Part shown: positions 48,270 to 50,729 of the stretch, one piece after another
Layout: every line of letters begins with the position of its first letter
Position numbering within the stretch: the first letter of the stretch is position 1
Assembly: GCF_000502955.1 (NCBI RefSeq)
Contig: NZ_AYWO01000005.1
Coordinates: 118,344-169,072, forward strand
Direction of reading: 5' to 3'
DNA: 50,729 bases
Origin: Mesorhizobium sp. LNHC252B00
Lineage (GTDB): Bacteria; Pseudomonadota; Alphaproteobacteria; Rhizobiales; Rhizobiaceae
Made by a program: the position numbers and the translations under genes
The notes under the pieces: generated by a model
Seen by the model: only the letters and a program-made list of their open reading frames with translations
Database searches by the model: none
What the model was told of the DNA's origin: nothing

Positions 48270-50300
48270 TTAGAAGCCGGGGATGATGTCCTTGTCGTCG
48301 CCCCTTCCCTCGTTGATACCGTAGGCGCTAGACGCGGTGGAAACCCGGTCCATGACGCGCTTGTCGGCGAGTGCCTCGGCGTCATCGTCCGCCAGATTGA
48401 AGAGGTCGTCCTGATCTGGCTCCTGAGAGACGACGACGTGTTCTTCAGGCAGGCTTGGATGACGCTGCTGTTGCACGCCGCCCTCTTCTTCGATTGCCGC
48501 ACTGGCGGTTTCGTCATCGGCAGCGAGACGGCGGTCAACACTGCGGACCTGTCCGCTCCAACCGTCCGGGCGCGACGCAGGACAGTCCGCGTACAGACCG
48601 TCGCGCAACACCGGCGCCGGCAGCACCCGTTCGGTGAAATTCTGGTCCTCGTAGTAGCGGAGCTTGTTCGCACGGATCGGCGGCAATCCTGATATCAGCA
48701 CCAGCTCGTCAGCTTGCGGCAACTGCATCACTTCGCCAGGCGTCAGCAGCGGGCGAGCAGTCTCCTGGCGACTGACCATGACGTGCGAAAGCCAGGGCGC
48801 CAGCCGGTGGCCGGCGTAGTTGCGCATGGACCTGAGTTCCGTCGCCGTACCGAGCGCATCCGAGATGCGTTTGGCCGTGCGCTCGTCGTTGGAGGAAAAG
48901 GCAATGCGCACATGGCAATTGTCGAGAATGGCGTTGTTCTCGCCATAGGCTTTGGAGATCTGATTCAAGGATTGCGCGATCAGATAGGCGCGGATGCCGT
49001 AACCCGCCATGAAGGCGAGCGCGGTCTCGAAGAAGTCGAGGCGACCAAGAGCCGGAAATTCGTCTAGCATCATGAGCAGTTGGTACTTGCGGCTTTTCTT
49101 CGGGTCACCTTCCAACCGCTCCGTCAGTCGCCTGCCGATCTGATTGAGCACCAGTCGCACCAGTGGCTTGGTGCGCGAGATATCCGATGGCGGCACCACT
49201 AGATAGAGCGACATCGGTCGTTCCGCATCCATGAGGTCGGCAATGCGCCAGTCGCAGGCCGATGTTGCCGAGGCAACCGTCGGATCACGATAGAGCCCGA
49301 GAAACGACATTGCGGTCGAGAGAACGCCAGAACGCTCGTTCTCTGACTTGTTCAGCACCTCGCGAGCCGCCGAGGCCACGACGGGATGGACCCGAGGTGT
49401 GTCCTCCGTGCCGAGGTGGTTGGTGGTCATCATCCGCAGCAGTGTCGCGGCAAACGAGCGTTGCGGATCCGACAGGAAAGTGGCGACGCGCGCGAGCGTC
49501 TTTTCTTCTTCCGCGTAGAGCACGTGCAAGATGGCACCGACCAAGAGTGAATGACTGGTCTTCTCCCAATGATTCCGCCGCTCCAGCGCGCCTTCCGGAT
49601 CGACGAGAATGTCCGCGATGTTCTGAACGTCGCGGACCTCATCTGAACCCCTGCGCACTTCCAGCAGCGGGTTATAGCGCGCCGATCTCGAGTCGGTCGG
49701 ATTGAACAGGAGGCAGAAAGAGAACTTCGACCGCCAGCCGGAAGTCAGCTGCCAGTTCTCGCCTTTGATGTCGTGAATGACGGCCGAGCCGGTCCAGGAA
49801 AGAAGCGTCGGAACAACCAGTCCAACACCCTTGCCCGAGCGCGTGGGAGCAAAGGCCATTACGTGCTCCGGCCCGTCATGGCGAAGATAGCGGTCCTTCA
49901 GCTTGCCAAGGAAAACACCGGCTGGTCGAAACAGCCCTGCCTTCTCGATCTCCCAAGACACGGCCCATCGCGACGAGCCATAAGTGGTGACTAGGCCGCG
50001 CTGCCGCGCACGCCAGAGGGAGCCAGCGATGGCGGCCGCGCAGCCCATGAAGCCTGTGGTGGCCGCAAGCATCCCGGCCGTGTCGAAGACCTCGGGCGCG
50101 TATGCGTCGAAATGGAACCACCACTCGAACAGTTGCCACGGCTTGTAGATCGGCCATCCGGCTGCGACAAACCATGGGGGTCCGAGTTGCGGCTGATAAT
50201 CTAAAGTTTGGGCGCACCATTGAGTCGCTGTCCATACGCCGAGAATGACGATGGCGAACACAATGACTATCTGACCGACAAGGAGCTTCGTCGGTGTCAT
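48270..50300 (-). CDS. traG: Type IV coupling protein TraG (VirD4-like)
   Basis: 676 residues. Two N-terminal membrane segments (VIVFAIVILGVW; GMLAATTGFMGCAAAIAG), Walker A APTRSGKGVG (151-160), Walker B LLMMLDEFPALGRLD, and an acidic C-terminal tail. It brings the relaxase-DNA complex to the mating channel. It is the first gene of the minus-strand cluster. The relaxase normally found nearby is not present; the DNA upstream turns into a different mobile element, so the relaxase must lie beyond the window or has been lost. Confidence 0.95.
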   Translation of the reverse strand: MTPTKLLVGQIVIVFAIVILGVWTATQWCAQTLDYQPQLGPPWFVAAGWPIYKPWQLFEWWFHFDAYAPEVFDTAGMLAATTGFMGCAAAIAGSLWRARQRGLVTTYGSSRWAVSWEIEKAGLFRPAGVFLGKLKDRYLRHDGPEHVMAFAPTRSGKGVGLVVPTLLSWTGSAVIHDIKGENWQLTSGWRSKFSFCLLFNPTDSRSARYNPLLEVRRGSDEVRDVQNIADILVDPEGALERRNHWEKTSHSLLVGAILHVLYAEEEKTLARVATFLSDPQRSFAATLLRMMTTNHLGTEDTPRVHPVVASAAREVLNKSENERSGVLSTAMSFLGLYRDPTVASATSACDWRIADLMDAERPMSLYLVVPPSDISRTKPLVRLVLNQIGRRLTERLEGDPKKSRKYQLLMMLDEFPALGRLDFFETALAFMAGYGIRAYLIAQSLNQISKAYGENNAILDNCHVRIAFSSNDERTAKRISDALGTATELRSMRNYAGHRLAPWLSHVMVSRQETARPLLTPGEVMQLPQADELVLISGLPPIRANKLRYYEDQNFTERVLPAPVLRDGLYADCPASRPDGWSGQVRSVDRRLAADDETASAAIEEEGGVQQQRHPSLPEEHVVVSQEPDQDDLFNLADDDAEALADKRVMDRVSTASSAYGINEGRGDDKDIIPGF

Positions 50301-50604
50301 GGGCGCAGCCTCCGAGTTTTGTTAAACGGAAGCAGGATGGCGTGACGTTTCAGAATATTGAAGATACCCAATATACGCGCCCGTGCGATGCAGTGAACGT
50401 TGCAGGCTTGGAAGATTGGGGGCGCCAAGAAATGTCATCGCGAAGGCACGAGCGAATGACTTGTATGGGGCCGTGGAACGAACCCGCTGCGCGGGAGGGG
50501 TGCCTGCGGTTGAGGTAGAGATCAAGAACCGGTCGTCGCGCTCGCGTTGAGCGTCGTTCGGCTGGAGCAGAGCATGGCGGGCTTCTTCAACAAGGAGCCT
50601 GACC
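50301..50604. other. Spacer between traG and a second recombinase gene
   Basis: About 300 bases without a convincing gene. It must hold the traG promoter on the minus strand and the left boundary of the recombinase-bearing element on the plus strand. I could not fix the boundary because no terminal repeat is evident. Confidence 0.4.
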
Positions 50605-50729
50605 ATGCACCATCCCGTTCTCGACGCACCCGTGAGCCCGCTGCGCCAGCGGCTGATCGACGACATGAACATGCGGCGTTTCTCACGCGAGACACAGCGC
50701 AACTATCTCCGCGATATCGGACGCCTGGC
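50605..50729 (+). CDS. Tyrosine recombinase, 5' end only (IS91-associated type)
   Basis: 41 complete codons to the right edge. AAGGAG (50592-50597) is a strong ribosome binding site. The visible part includes SPLRQRLIDDMNMRRFSRET and QRNYLRDIGRLA, the N-terminal core-binding helix pattern of tyrosine recombinases that accompany IS91-like transposases in Rhizobiales. The catalytic part is beyond the window, so intactness and element type cannot be judged. It points away from traG and may have inserted next to it. Confidence 0.6.
   Translation, partial: MHHPVLDAPVSPLRQRLIDDMNMRRFSRETQRNYLRDIGRL

Overview
The window is high-GC alphaproteobacterial DNA, most likely from a Mesorhizobium or close relative (Rhizobiales). 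The pointers are the core order murA-DUF2948-hisD-UPF0262-phosphatase-infA-maf-yacG, an alpha-galactoside locus laid out like agpT/agaL1/agpABCD/agaL2 of Sinorhizobium meliloti, a palindromic repeat of a type common in Rhizobiales, and an integrative element sitting at a phenylalanine tRNA, the site used by Mesorhizobium symbiosis ICEs. Species and all gene names are inferred from memory of the families; no search was run.

Layout. (1) 1-3.3 kb: the 5' end of an unknown gene, an SAF-domain dehydrogenase and a Tat-exported multicopper oxidase, all on the minus strand. (2) 3.4-7.2 kb: metH, with a 20-bp near-palindrome upstream that looks like an operator for SAM-cycle control. (3) 7.5-10.4 kb: an ECF sigma factor with a fused SnoaL-like tail, an exported carboxymuconolactone-decarboxylase-like protein, an OsmC-like protein and a free SnoaL-like protein. 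The sigma gene and the decarboxylase-like gene share the same promoter-like element. (4) 10.6-16.5 kb: tRNA-Thr, then the conserved housekeeping block for cell-wall precursor, histidine, translation initiation and nucleotide hygiene. (5) 16.5-26.6 kb: alpha-galactoside utilisation, made of two GH4 galactosidases, a peptide-type ABC importer and a divergent AraC-type regulator. (6) 26.6-33.8 kb: a second sugar ABC importer whose operon ends in a Gfo/Idh/MocA-aldo/keto reductase fusion, with its own divergent AraC-type regulator.

(7) From tRNA-Phe (34158) to the right edge lies an integrated conjugative element: a P4-type integrase next to the tRNA, a hipBA toxin-antitoxin pair, a truncated MazG-like gene, then a minus-strand conjugation cluster traG-copG-trbB-C-D-E-J-L-F-G-I-DUF2274. 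The window ends inside a second tyrosine recombinase of the kind carried by IS91-like elements. No relaxase, excisionase or distal attachment site is inside the window, so the size and cargo of the element are unknown.

The best candidates for something undescribed are the ECF/SnoaL/CMD/OsmC redox cluster with its duplicated promoter, the dehydrogenase-reductase fusion at the end of a sugar-uptake operon, and the hipBA module with several copies of an ATATACGA-like motif inside the conjugative element. A repeated design also stands out: both ABC operons carry a strong 12-13 bp hairpin with a 3-nt loop right after the binding-protein gene and before the first permease gene.
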